A DNA stretch of 64,000 bases from Luteimonas vadosa. Lineage in GTDB: Bacteria > Pseudomonadota > Gammaproteobacteria > Xanthomonadales > Xanthomonadaceae. Position numbers and translations under genes: made by a program. Where the stretch lies: contig NZ_BAABJY010000002.1 in the NCBI RefSeq assembly GCF_039543545.1, positions 1,178,001-1,242,000 on the forward strand. Reading direction: 5' to 3'. Shown piece by piece: positions 17,793 through 26,532 of this stretch. Each line of letters begins with the position of its first letter. The stretch's first letter is position 1. Below the pieces are notes generated by a model that worked only from the letters and a program-made list of their open reading frames with translations, did no database searches and was not told the origin of the DNA.

Positions 17793-18860
17793 CTAGCGCT
17801 TCAGGCAATCCTTCCAGCGCGCCTCGACGCGTCCGGCAAACCACGCCGTGGTCAGCTTGCGCGAGATCTTCGGACTGGCCAGGTCGATCTCGGGGACGCG
17901 GGCGCGTGGCACGGGATTGCCGGCGCCGGCGGCGTCGGCGATCGCGTAGACCCGGCGGAAGAGGTCTGTCTCGTCGAAGGCCTCCGAATGGCCCTTGCCC
18001 AGCGCGTTGCGGATCGCGGCGTCATCCATGACCAGCCTGGGGGCGATGCTGCGCAGCGCCGCCTCGGTGGCGCCGGGGCGATCCATGGGCGCACCGGGCG
18101 CGAGCAGGTCGCCGTCGCGCGCGAGCCGGGTTCCGCTGGCGATCGAGGCCGCCACCTGGAAGGCCGCGTTGCGGCTGGCGTAGCGGCCGGCGTTGAAATC
18201 GGCGAAACGGTACAGCGGGCGGTCGTAGGCGGCCGGGTAATCCAGCAGGTGCTTGATGCCGAAGTACAGGCCGCCGCGCCGGGTGAACACCTCGTGGCGG
18301 ATCGAGCGCTCCGTGCCGTAGGGGTAACCGCGCGCGTGGCGCTCCGCGAAGTCGATCGAAACCTGCATCGGCCCGCCGGTGCGCACTGGGTTCAGGCCCT
18401 TCAGGACCCGCCCGCTGCCCAGCGGCAGGCGCGCGATCATCTCCTCGTACAGCTCGCTGAGTTCGCGCTCCGTGCGCATCGCGCCGATCCGCGCGGCATA
18501 GGTGCGGCCGTCGAGGGAACGCAGGTCGAGCGCGGCATCCACCACGAACGCCGGGATGTGCCGGGCCGCGGCGCGGCGCTTGATCTCCGCCACCGCGATC
18601 CGCCCCAGGTCGGGCACCTGCGGGTCGGCGCGGTAGGTCGACTCCTGCTCGACCACGGCCAATGCCGCACACAGGTTCGTATCGCTGGGCTCGACCCGCA
18701 GCGCCGCGAACGCTGCCTGCACGTCGCGCGCCCAGCCGTTGCGGTCCTCCAGGCGCGGCGGCAGCTTGCGCAGGAGGCTGGCGTTGACTTCCTCGGCGCT
18801 GCGGGCACGGTGCCGTTCGCAGCCGGCCAGGGAGATGCACGCCATGGCAAGGGTCAGCAT
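17793..18860 (-). CDS. DUF1615 lipoprotein
   Basis: A lipoprotein of about 355 residues in the DUF1615 family. The signal is short and ends in LAGC, so the chain starts with a lipidated Cys near residue 14. Family signatures are EQESTYRADPQVPDLGR, LNPVRTGGPMQVSI near the middle, and YFGIKHLLDYPA. The Glu in VVEQEST and the overall helical pattern suggest relationship to lysozyme-like transglycosylases, but this is my inference; the family has no firm biochemical assignment. The start is uncertain: ATG at 18860, or GTG at 18866, and no strong ribosome binding site is seen. The next gene on the same strand (HTH/TPR regulator) ends 203 bases upstream. Confidence 0.82.
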   Translation of the reverse strand: MLTLAMACISLAGCERHRARSAEEVNASLLRKLPPRLEDRNGWARDVQAAFAALRVEPSDTNLCAALAVVEQESTYRADPQVPDLGRIAVAEIKRRAAARHIPAFVVDAALDLRSLDGRTYAARIGAMRTERELSELYEEMIARLPLGSGRVLKGLNPVRTGGPMQVSIDFAERHARGYPYGTERSIRHEVFTRRGGLYFGIKHLLDYPAAYDRPLYRFADFNAGRYASRNAAFQVAASIASGTRLARDGDLLAPGAPMDRPGATEAALRSIAPRLVMDDAAIRNALGKGHSEAFDETDLFRRVYAIADAAGAGNPVPRARVPEIDLASPKISRKLTTAWFAGRVEARWKDCLKR

Positions 18861-19063
18861 CGTCACCAGCCGGCTGAGGGACCCTGCGTGGCGAACGCCG
18901 GACGGGATTGCGGATTGGCAGCTAATGAACTCGTTTCTCCTCACGCGGCAGCGTGTCGTCTTGATCGGGCACCTTGCCCCAGTTCCCACACCGGCACACC
19001 AGTCCGCGTCATGGATGCACCTTATTCCATCTACCGAAGTCCGCAGTGCTGGATCCGGCGACT

Positions 19064-20698
19064 TCAGACGACGAAGTCGACCCAGCGCCGATGCACGACC
19101 TGGAGCAGGTCACGATAACTGGCCTCCTCTTGCAACCGGGTCAGCAACGGATCGTGCGTACTCAAGTATGGGTAGTTGATGAATCCGCGGCTGACGGCAA
19201 GCGTCAACCACTCGATCGCGGGCGCGGGTTCACCGGCCAGGGCATGGGCCTGGGCGAGCATTCGCGGATAGAGGTCGTTGGCATTCGCAAACGCCCGATC
19301 CGTTACCGACAGTTCGATCTGCGGACGCGATCCGCGGCAGGCTGCCGCGAAGCAACGGGCGACTTTCGCGGACAAGGAGTCCCTGTCGCTGTCGGCGTAC
19401 CCGTCCACCGTACTTTGCACCTCATCGGTCAGGCCGTTGATGGACAGGATCCAGACCAGGAACAATCGCAGCAGGGGGCTCTGTGGCTCCCGGTCGAGGA
19501 GCCTTCGGTAGACCGATACGGCATCACGGTGCCGGCCTTCGAGCACGTCGGCCCATGCCGGCAGGGCCTGGTAGGCCTGGGTCAACGGATCCATCGCAAG
19601 CACCTGTGGCATCAGCGCCCTTGCCACTGACACCTGGCCCGAGATCAGGTAGCAATAGCACAGCAGGCCCAGCGTGTCCGGGTTGGAGCCTTGACGGGCG
19701 TATGCCGACTTGAGGTTCTCCACCGCCGATTGGATCTCGCCTTGCGAGTAATGCAGCCAGCCCTGCAGCTCGTGACCATGCGCGCCATCGGGATCCGCAG
19801 CGAAAGCCCGCTCCGCGCAACGTCGTGCCTCCACAAGGGGACGCTCGCTCAGGTCCAGGCCGGCTTCACGACAATGCAGGTGCGTCTTGCCGAGGACCGC
19901 GTGGAGTTGGGCCTCATCGCCGGCTTTCGTGAGCGCATCTTCCAGCAAACCGATGGCTTCATCGATGCCGTCCCGCGTCCACCGCAGCGATGCCTGCCGC
20001 GCCTGCAGGGCGGCCAGCCATGCAGGCCATTCGCTGATGCCCCGATGGGCCAGGCGGCTCTCATCTTCCGCTGTCAAGCGCAGCTTCATCGCCGCCGCCG
20101 CTTCCCGGGCGATACGCGCCTGGATGTCGAAGACCTCGCTCACCGTGCCCGCGAACTTCTCCGACCAGACCCGGCGCTCACGATCCGCTTCGATCAGCTG
20201 CGCGCTTGCCCTGATCTCGCCGCAGTGCCGCCTGACGGAGCCTTCGAGTAGGTAGCAGACATCCAGCCTGGCGGCAATGTCCCCGATCGAAAGGCCCTTG
20301 GCCTTGAGTTGCATGGACGATGTGCGGGAGATGACGCGAAGCGAACTGATCTTGGCGAGGTCGGCGATGATCTCGTCGGTGAAGCCGTCGGCGATATAGG
20401 CATCGCCAGAATCCTGCCCGATGAAATCGAACGGCAGGACCGCAATGGATGCCGACTCATGCCTTGCCACGGGCACGTCCTGTTCCCCCGATGCGCCATC
20501 GACCGCTGCGCGCCGCGCCATCCAGGCGTCGAGCTCGGCCGGATAGGCGAAAACGCTGGCCAGCGAAAGGTGCATGTGCCGATGCACCGGCATCCCTTCC
20601 TCGGCTTCCCAGCGGCGTGCGGTGCGCTCACTGCGCCTGATATGCCTCGCGATCGCCTTCCAGGAGCTGAGGCGCTTTCCGGCCTCGGTACCCGACAT
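19064..20698 (-). CDS. HTH regulator with TolB/FlgO-like and TPR domains
   Basis: A 544-residue protein. Residues 1-60 form a helix-turn-helix with SWKAIARHIRRSERTARRWE, similar to MerR/helix-turn-helix 17-like heads. Residues 80-200 carry the SIAVLPFDFIGQ opening, then GFTDEIIADLAKI and YLLEGSVRRHC, the pattern of the FlgO/adenylate-cyclase-associated N-terminal domain found in CadC-like and cyclase-like proteins. The C-terminal 340 residues are TPR-like helical repeats. No membrane segment is obvious. Such proteins are thought to act as sensors of protein partners controlling transcription; the target is unknown. It is divergent from the membrane protein at 21038 across a 339-base gap, which may be a target. 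Confidence 0.78.
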   Translation of the reverse strand: MSGTEAGKRLSSWKAIARHIRRSERTARRWEAEEGMPVHRHMHLSLASVFAYPAELDAWMARRAAVDGASGEQDVPVARHESASIAVLPFDFIGQDSGDAYIADGFTDEIIADLAKISSLRVISRTSSMQLKAKGLSIGDIAARLDVCYLLEGSVRRHCGEIRASAQLIEADRERRVWSEKFAGTVSEVFDIQARIAREAAAAMKLRLTAEDESRLAHRGISEWPAWLAALQARQASLRWTRDGIDEAIGLLEDALTKAGDEAQLHAVLGKTHLHCREAGLDLSERPLVEARRCAERAFAADPDGAHGHELQGWLHYSQGEIQSAVENLKSAYARQGSNPDTLGLLCYCYLISGQVSVARALMPQVLAMDPLTQAYQALPAWADVLEGRHRDAVSVYRRLLDREPQSPLLRLFLVWILSINGLTDEVQSTVDGYADSDRDSLSAKVARCFAAACRGSRPQIELSVTDRAFANANDLYPRMLAQAHALAGEPAPAIEWLTLAVSRGFINYPYLSTHDPLLTRLQEEASYRDLLQVVHRRWVDFVV

Positions 20699-21037
20699 GG
20701 ATCGATTATAGGCAACGCAAATCGACCGTGACCAGCTATGACCGGCTCTGGCCCGCCATGTCCGTTGCCGTGGTTCGCGCGCCCGGGACCTAATTGAGAC
20801 GCACCCGAACCGTGCAGGCTGGAATCATGTGTTCATCGGAAACCGCCGCCACTGCCCTGTCGATTCCCGCATCCGGATCTCCAGCGATGGGCGCCAGGCA
20901 GGATCACTGGCGGGACGTGCCCGCATCCGGCATCCGCAACGCGCCCGAGGGGATCTGGCAGCCGCCCTTCGCGTCTCCAGTCCGGCCCCACCCGCCAGGA
21001 CCGTGACGCTGTTTGGCCACGCCAAGGAGAGTGCATC
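20699..21037. other. Divergent control region between HTH/TPR regulator and membrane protein
   Basis: 339 bases without a supported gene. It contains the upstream regions of both flanking genes. Just before the rightward GTG at 21038 there is AAGGAGA with 7-base spacing. A small open frame at 20794-21006 has no recognisable product. No inverted repeat strong enough to call an operator was found by eye. Confidence 0.45.
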
Positions 21038-21805
21038 GTGCCAATCAAGAACAGGGATCACCTCTTCTACCCCGCGCTTGCCATCCTGATCAGCGCAACC
21101 TGTTTCGCCGGGTTCTCATGGACCTACTTCGGACCGATGGTTGCCCGCTCTTACCCTCCTGCGGGCGCCCCGCTACACCTGCACGGATGGTCCTTCTTCC
21201 TCTGGTACCTGCTGTTCCCCCTCCAGGCGATCCTGGTCGCAAGGGACAAGTACGCTCTGCACATGGCCCTGGGTCGGCTCAGCGTGGTGCTGGTCATCGT
21301 GATGACAGTGACGGGCATCCTGGTGTTGAGCGTCCGGGTGGAAGAAGCCTTGCGAAACGGGGGGCCCCAAATCTGGTTGCTGTACGGTCCGCTCTTCCTG
21401 TCGAACCTGCTCCTGTTCGTTGCGTTTTATGCGGCCGCCATTCGCATGGCCATGACAAACCGGCTCCAGGCGCACAAGCGGCTGATCATCGTGGCCAGCG
21501 CCATCGTGGTCGGCGCCGGTTCCGCTCGCGTGCTCATGCTGCTGAGCGAGTTTCATCCCCTGTCGGTGCCGATCGGCATTCTTGCGTGCAGCCTCTTCAT
21601 CGTCATCGGCATCGTTTACGACTGGCTGACGGTGCGGTCGGTGCATCCGGTGTACTGGATCGGCCTCGTCGCGGTGCTCGGCGTCGAAGCGTCGCTGTTT
21701 CCCCAGCTCAACGGCGATACCGTCGCCTGGATCAACCAATGGATCGGGGCACTGGGCGAGCACCTCGGCGTGTTCTACGACCCCGAACCCACGGTCGAGT
21801 TTTGA
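21038..21805 (+). CDS. Seven-helix integral membrane protein of unknown function
   Basis: A 255-residue polytopic membrane protein with about six or seven hydrophobic helices (near 10-30, 45-65, 78-100, 112-132, 143-162, 172-192, 200-218). Conserved-looking His residues lie in LHLHGWSFFLWYL, KYALHMALGRL and QAHKRLIIV. The spacing of His and Arg at helix ends resembles DUF2306-like and cytochrome b561-like membrane proteins, but no heme assignment can be made by eye. The start is GTG at 21038, supported by AAGGAGA. It is divergent from the HTH/TPR regulator, a common arrangement for a regulated partner. The 3' side is an 824-base gene-poor stretch. Confidence 0.75.
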   Translation: MPIKNRDHLFYPALAILISATCFAGFSWTYFGPMVARSYPPAGAPLHLHGWSFFLWYLLFPLQAILVARDKYALHMALGRLSVVLVIVMTVTGILVLSVRVEEALRNGGPQIWLLYGPLFLSNLLLFVAFYAAAIRMAMTNRLQAHKRLIIVASAIVVGAGSARVLMLLSEFHPLSVPIGILACSLFIVIGIVYDWLTVRSVHPVYWIGLVAVLGVEASLFPQLNGDTVAWINQWIGALGEHLGVFYDPEPTVEF

Positions 21806-22049
21806 GGCCTGCGATTTCGCCCACTGAGTGGTCCCTGATACCTTTTCAGCCGCCACTCACCGTGTCGGGAGTGTTTCCGCCCGGCTTCGGAATTTCCCGC
21901 ACGGCGACCGTCATTGCCTCGGCGCCCAAGCGCACGGAGGGTTCCGGGTCGATCTTGGGCAGGGGCGAGTGTTGGCTGGGCACCGGGGGTCCGCTGGCCT
22001 TGGCGGCGTCGGGAGCGGCGGGTGGCGCGCCACCGAGCAAAAAAGGAGC

Positions 22050-22111
22050 AAAAAAAGGGGTCAGAGAACATATGCGCTTCAAGCAATAATGTTCTCTGAT
22101 CCCTTTTTTTT
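22050..22111. repeat. Long near-perfect inverted repeat (REP/MITE-like hairpin)
   Basis: Left arm 22050-22071 is A7 then GGGGTCAGAGAACAT; right arm 22089-22111 is ATGTTCTCTGATCCC then T8. The arms pair over about 22 bases with a single G-T mismatch and a 17-base loop. The GGGGTCAGAG core beside an A-tract resembles termini I recall from REP-type palindromes linked to RAYT transposases. The T-tract would also make it a strong terminator for rightward transcription. No transposase gene is present in the window. Confidence 0.7.
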
Positions 22112-22277
22112 ATCGCGTTATCGGGCAATTCCGCCCGCCCTAATTGCTCGCGCATACTCTATCTACGCCGCCGCCCAGTCCGGCTCGGCGAGCCTGGACT
22201 TCAGTCAATATTAGTAAGGAAACATGACCCCGTTCTCGCAGGCGGTGGCGCGCATGTGGCTCCCCTTGGTCGAATCG

Positions 22278-22327
22278 TGATCAAGTGAACCTGACCCAGT
22301 TACTTGATCAGATCCCGTCACTTGATC
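22278..22327. repeat. Clustered TGATCAAGT inverted and direct repeats
   Basis: TGATCAAGT at 22278-22286 is the exact reverse complement of ACTTGATCA at 22302-22310, and ACTTGATC recurs directly at 22320-22327. Three copies of an 8-9 base unit within 50 bases are unlikely by chance in this GC-rich DNA. They could be a regulator site for the amidohydrolase gene 300 bases downstream or part of the repeat-derived insert. Confidence 0.45.
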
Positions 22328-22629
22328 CGGCGGCGCGGGCCGTGGCATATCGTGGGTTGTCGAGCGATGCGTCACCGCACCAGTCAGCGCGGAGGTCCGG
22401 AACTACCGGCGACAGCAGAAGGCGCCGGGATGTGACCGACCGTTTCAGTTGCCGGTCTCTCCTAGGCAATGGCGAAAGGTGGGCGACGTGGACGGACCGA
22501 CGTGACACTCCTGCTCGTCCCTCTGCTCGCACCCTGATTCCCACCCTCCTCTTTTACCGTCCGGACTTGGCCCGTCCCGCGATTGCAGGCAATCTGGCGG
22601 GCGGGTTCAGGCGATTCGGAGGGGTGGGC

Positions 22630-23934
22630 ATGCGGTCAGGCATGGTCGTGGCGGGCTTGCTGTGGCTCGCGGGTGCGCCCGCCATGGGCTCGGACTACCT
22701 CGAGCTGCAGGACCTGCACCTGATCGACGGCACCGGAAAGCCAAGCCGCGTGGTCGACCGGCTGCTGGTGCGCGACGGACTCATCGTCAGGATCGACGAC
22801 GAGGGCGACGAGCCCACGCCCGAGCCCCGCTCGAGCTGGCTGCGGATCGATCTCGATGGCGCGTGGGTAATGCCCGGCCTGGTCGACACCCATGTCCATG
22901 TCGCCCGGTTTCCCGACACCAGGGCGCAGGCCGAACGCATCCTGCGCCAGGCCGTTCGTGGGGGCGTCACCTCCGTGCGCGACCTCGGCGGTGATGCCCG
23001 CGCACTGGCCGAACTCTCGCGGGCCATGGCCGCCGGCGAATTCATTGGTCCCAACCTGCAATTCAGCGCCCTGGTCGGCGGGTCCGCGGTACTGGAATCC
23101 GAGACCGTTCGCCAGCTGGCGAACGGACATGCGCCCGGCACGGCGCCCTGGGCGCGTTCGGTCGACGCGTCTACCGACCTCGAGCGCATCGTCGCCCAGG
23201 CCCAGGGAAGCGGGGTCGGCAACCTCAAGCTCTACGGGAACCTGTCGCCGGATTTGGCCAGGGGCCTCATCGAACAGGCCAGGTCGCAGTCGCTATCGAC
23301 CACCGCTCACGCCACGGTCTTCCCCACGGGACCGGGTGAGCTGGTGGACGCGGGGATCGGCTCGCTGGCGCACGCGCCCTACCTGGTCTGGGAGGCGGTC
23401 GACCACATCCCGGCAGACTACGAAGTGCGCACCCGTGGGCCGTGGGACCAGGTGCCCGCGGACCATCCACGCTTGCTGTCCCTCTACCGGCGCATGGCCG
23501 AACGCGGCGTGTTCCTGGACGCAACCCTCTACGTATACGAAGCCATGGGGCGCTATTCGCCGGGAGTGGTCGCGGACTGGTCGGCCGCGGCGTTCCGCTG
23601 GGGGGCACTCGCGACCGCGCTGGCGCGCGCGGCGGGCGTCCGGGTGACGACGGGGACCGACTGGTTCGAACCCGCCGGCGATGGCGCGCTTCCGCACACC
23701 CATGACGAACTCGTCCTGCTGGTAGACGCGGCGGGGTTCACCCCGATGCAGGCGATCGTCGCCGCGACCCGCGACGGCGCCGCGGCGCTGGGGCTGGGCG
23801 AGAGCCACGGCACGCTGCAGGTCGGCAAGGTGGCCGACCTGCTGGTGCTCGACGCGGACCCGCTCGCCGACATCCGCAACACCTCGCGGCTGCGCTTCAC
23901 GGTGCGCGCGGGACGGGTGGTGCCCGCGGAGTAG
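22630..23934 (+). CDS. Exported amidohydrolase (imidazolonepropionase-like group)
   Basis: A 434-residue secreted metal-dependent amidohydrolase. A signal peptide occupies residues 1-20 (ending near AMGS). The barrel metal motif is DTHVHVARF, a Lys in NLKLYG is a candidate bridging ligand, and His residues in TTAHATVF, LAHAPY and the Asp in TGTDWFEP complete the usual set. The C-terminal VGKVADLLVLDADPL is typical of the composite beta domain of this superfamily. Related exported enzymes include prolidase-like and carboxypeptidase-like amidohydrolases; the substrate is not predictable. The ATG at 22630 has GGAGGGG 5 bases upstream; the open frame extends further but is unsupported. Confidence 0.85.
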   Translation: MRSGMVVAGLLWLAGAPAMGSDYLELQDLHLIDGTGKPSRVVDRLLVRDGLIVRIDDEGDEPTPEPRSSWLRIDLDGAWVMPGLVDTHVHVARFPDTRAQAERILRQAVRGGVTSVRDLGGDARALAELSRAMAAGEFIGPNLQFSALVGGSAVLESETVRQLANGHAPGTAPWARSVDASTDLERIVAQAQGSGVGNLKLYGNLSPDLARGLIEQARSQSLSTTAHATVFPTGPGELVDAGIGSLAHAPYLVWEAVDHIPADYEVRTRGPWDQVPADHPRLLSLYRRMAERGVFLDATLYVYEAMGRYSPGVVADWSAAAFRWGALATALARAAGVRVTTGTDWFEPAGDGALPHTHDELVLLVDAAGFTPMQAIVAATRDGAAALGLGESHGTLQVGKVADLLVLDADPLADIRNTSRLRFTVRAGRVVPAE

Positions 23935-24083
23935 CCAGCGGCCGCCCCTTCAGGGCGGAAACGTGTGGGACGCCCGGTGGACGAGGGACCGATCCGGAAC
24001 TTCAGTAGGCGAGAAAGGGGGTCGAAGCGGGGCGGGACGCGCGGATGGTTGGAGGCGGGCTCGCGGCCGGGACGGGCCCGGGT

Positions 24084-24749
24084 TCACTCGATCTCGCCCG
24101 CCGCAACCTCCCTCAGCGCCCGCTCGAACACCTCCACCGGCTGCCCGCCAGAAACCAGGTGGCGCCGGTTGAGGATGACGGACGGGACGGCGTTGATGCC
24201 GCTGCGCTGGAAGAGCTCCTCCGCCGCGCGCACTTCCGCGGCGTAGCGATCGGAGGCGAGGATGTCGCGCGCCTGGTCGCCCGGCAGGCCGACCTCGCTT
24301 GCGATGCGCAAGAGGGTGTCGTGGTCCGACACGTCCTGGCGGTCGGTGAAGTAGGCGCGCAGCAGGGCGTGCTTCAACTCGGACTGCCTGCCCTCGATGC
24401 CGGCCCAGTGCAGCAGGCGGTGCGCATCGAAGGTGTTGACGATGCGGCGGCGTCCCTCGGGGTGGAAGGTGAAACCGAGCTCGGCGCCGCGCTCGCGGAT
24501 GCGCGCCTGGTTCTCCGCCAGCTGGGCATCGTCGAGGCCGTACTTGTTCTTGATGTGTTCGGCGGTGTCCTCGCCTTCGGGCGCCATGTGCGGGTTGAGC
24601 TCGAACGGCTGGAAGTGGATTTCCGCCCGGATGTCCCCGCCGATGCGTTCGAGCGCCTGTTCCAGCGAGGCCAGCCCCACGGCGCACCACGGGCACGCGA
24701 TGTCAGAGACGAAGTCGATGCGCATCGGGACGCCGCCTTCGGTGCTCAT
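24084..24749 (-). CDS. DsbA-family thiol oxidoreductase (FrnE-like)
   Basis: A 221-residue thioredoxin-fold protein of the cytoplasmic DsbA/FrnE group. The active-site motif is CPWC near residue 19, followed by a helical insertion and a cis-Pro loop in INAVPSVIL near residue 184. No signal peptide is present, so it is not the periplasmic DsbA. FrnE-type proteins act as disulfide isomerases or in polyketide and stress pathways. The ATG at 24749 overlaps the hutU stop as ATGA, so the gene is translationally coupled to histidine catabolism; a second ATG lies 8 codons in. Why a thiol oxidoreductase travels with hutU is unclear. Confidence 0.88.
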   Translation of the reverse strand: MSTEGGVPMRIDFVSDIACPWCAVGLASLEQALERIGGDIRAEIHFQPFELNPHMAPEGEDTAEHIKNKYGLDDAQLAENQARIRERGAELGFTFHPEGRRRIVNTFDAHRLLHWAGIEGRQSELKHALLRAYFTDRQDVSDHDTLLRIASEVGLPGDQARDILASDRYAAEVRAAEELFQRSGINAVPSVILNRRHLVSGGQPVEVFERALREVAAGEIE

Positions 24750-26431
24750 GGGCGTGCCATCGGCAGTTTCAGGCCTTGTTCCTGCGCACAATCCCTGGCG
24801 ATGTCGTAGCCGGCATCGGCATGCCGCATCACCCCGGTGCCCGGGTCGTTCCACAACACGCGTGCGATCCGCTTGTCCGCTTCCGGCGTGCCGTCGCAGA
24901 CGATCACCACGCCGCTGTGTTGCGAGTAGCCCATGCCCACCCCGCCACCGTGGTGCAGCGAAACCCAGGTGGCGCCGCCGGCGACGTTGAGCATCGCGTT
25001 CAACAGCGGCCAGTCGCTCACGGCGTCCGACCCGTCCCGCATCGCTTCGGTCTCTCGGTTCGGCGATGCCACGCTGCCGCTGTCGAGGTGGTCGCGGCCG
25101 ATGACGACGGGCGCCTTGAGCTCGCCGTTGCGGACCATCTCATTGAACGCCAGGCCGAGCTTGTGGCGCTGGCCGAGACCGACCCAGCAAATGCGCGCGG
25201 GCAGGCCCTGGAAGGCGATGCGCTCGCGGGCCATGTCCAGCCAGCGATGCAGGTGCGGATCGTCGGGGATCAGTTCCTTGACCTTGGCGTCGGTTTTGTA
25301 GATGTCCTCCGGGTCGCCGGACAGCGCCACCCAGCGGAACGGGCCGATGCCCTTGCAGAACAGCGGCCGCACGTAGGCCGGCACGAAACCCGGGAAATCG
25401 AAGGCGTTGGCGCAGCCCTCGTCCTTGGCCATCTGCCGGATGTTGTTGCCGTAGTCGAAGGTGGGGATGTCCTGCTGCTCGAAGGCGAGCATGGCTTCGA
25501 CGTGGACGCGCATGGATTTCTTCGCCTCGTCGCGCACACGTTCGGGATTGGCTTGCTGTTCCGCGAGCCACTGCTCCACCGTCCAGCCGATCGGCAGGTA
25601 GCCATGCACGGGGTCGTGGGCGCTGGTCTGGTCGGTGACGGCATCCGGGCGCACCCCGCGCCGAACCAGCTCGGGCAGGATTTCGGCGGCGTTGCCGAGC
25701 AACGCGATGGACTTGGCTTCACCGGCTTGCGTGTACTTCCCGATGCGGGCCAGGGCGTCGTCGAGGTCGTCGGCCTGCTCGTCGACGTAGCGGGTCTTGA
25801 GCCGGAAGTCGATGCGCGACTGCTGGCATTCGATGTTGAGGCTGCAGGCACTGGCCAGCGAAGCGGCCAGCGGCTGCGCGCCGCCCATGCCGCCCAGCCC
25901 GGCGGTGAGGATCCACTTGCCCGCGAGGTCGCCGCCGTAGTGCTGGCGGCCCATCTCCACGAAGGTCTCGTAGGTGCCCTGCACGATGCCCTGGCTGCCG
26001 ATGTAGATCCAGCTGCCGGCGGTCATCTGGCCGTACATCATCAGGCCCTTGCGGTCGAGTTCGTGGAAGTGCTCCCACGTCGCCCAGGCCGGCACGAGGT
26101 TGGAGTTGGCGATCAGCACGCGCGGCGCGTCCGGGTGCGTAGGGAACACGCCGACCGGCTTCCCGGACTGCACCAGCAGGGTTTCGTCGTCCTCGAGTTC
26201 CTTGAGGGTGGCAAGGATGGCGTCGTAGGACGGCCAGTCGCGCGCGGCGCGGCCGATGCCGCCGTAGACCACGAGGTCCTCCGGCCTTTCGGCCACCTCG
26301 GCGTCGAGGTTGTTCTGCAGCATGCGGAACGGGGCTTCGGTGAGCCAGGACTTGCAGGTGAGCGTGGCGCCGCGGGGTGCGCGGATGCTGCGGGAGGGGT
26401 CGTGGCGAGGGTCGTCGCTGCGCAGGGACAT
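24746..26431 (-). CDS. hutU: Urocanate hydratase
   Basis: A 561-residue urocanase that converts urocanate to imidazolonepropionate, the second step of histidine degradation, using tightly bound NAD as an electrophile. The signatures are clear: LVVYGGIGRAARDW near the N-terminus, YGQMTAGSWIYIGSQGI, the NAD-binding TAGLGGMGGAQPLA, and RDHLDSGSVASPNRET. Length matches the family (about 555). The ATG at 26431 begins the conserved MSLRSDDPRHD; the longer frame upstream is spurious. It overlaps the DsbA-family gene downstream. The other pathway genes found here, hutF and hutI, lie 5 kb away; hutH and hutG are not in the window. Confidence 0.97.
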   Translation of the reverse strand: MSLRSDDPRHDPSRSIRAPRGATLTCKSWLTEAPFRMLQNNLDAEVAERPEDLVVYGGIGRAARDWPSYDAILATLKELEDDETLLVQSGKPVGVFPTHPDAPRVLIANSNLVPAWATWEHFHELDRKGLMMYGQMTAGSWIYIGSQGIVQGTYETFVEMGRQHYGGDLAGKWILTAGLGGMGGAQPLAASLASACSLNIECQQSRIDFRLKTRYVDEQADDLDDALARIGKYTQAGEAKSIALLGNAAEILPELVRRGVRPDAVTDQTSAHDPVHGYLPIGWTVEQWLAEQQANPERVRDEAKKSMRVHVEAMLAFEQQDIPTFDYGNNIRQMAKDEGCANAFDFPGFVPAYVRPLFCKGIGPFRWVALSGDPEDIYKTDAKVKELIPDDPHLHRWLDMARERIAFQGLPARICWVGLGQRHKLGLAFNEMVRNGELKAPVVIGRDHLDSGSVASPNRETEAMRDGSDAVSDWPLLNAMLNVAGGATWVSLHHGGGVGMGYSQHSGVVIVCDGTPEADKRIARVLWNDPGTGVMRHADAGYDIARDCAQEQGLKLPMARP

Positions 26432-26532
26432 GCCAGGGCCAGGTGTGGGGATGCGCGGGATTATCGCATCGGGGTCCCTGCCCCCAGGGCCGCCCGGACA
26501 CCCGTGGCCGGGCGGCGCCCCTGTTGCCCTGC

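Larger units (their letters stand above)
21806..22629. other. 824-base gene-poor stretch with palindromic repeats
   Basis: No open frame here is convincing; the frame that runs into the amidohydrolase gene from 22285 has no signal peptide or family match before 22630. The stretch contains a long hairpin at 22050-22111 and a set of TGATCAAGT-type repeats at 22278-22327. Local composition is more AT-rich around 22030-22230 than in neighbouring genes, which fits a mobile or repeat-derived insert. Confidence 0.5.
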
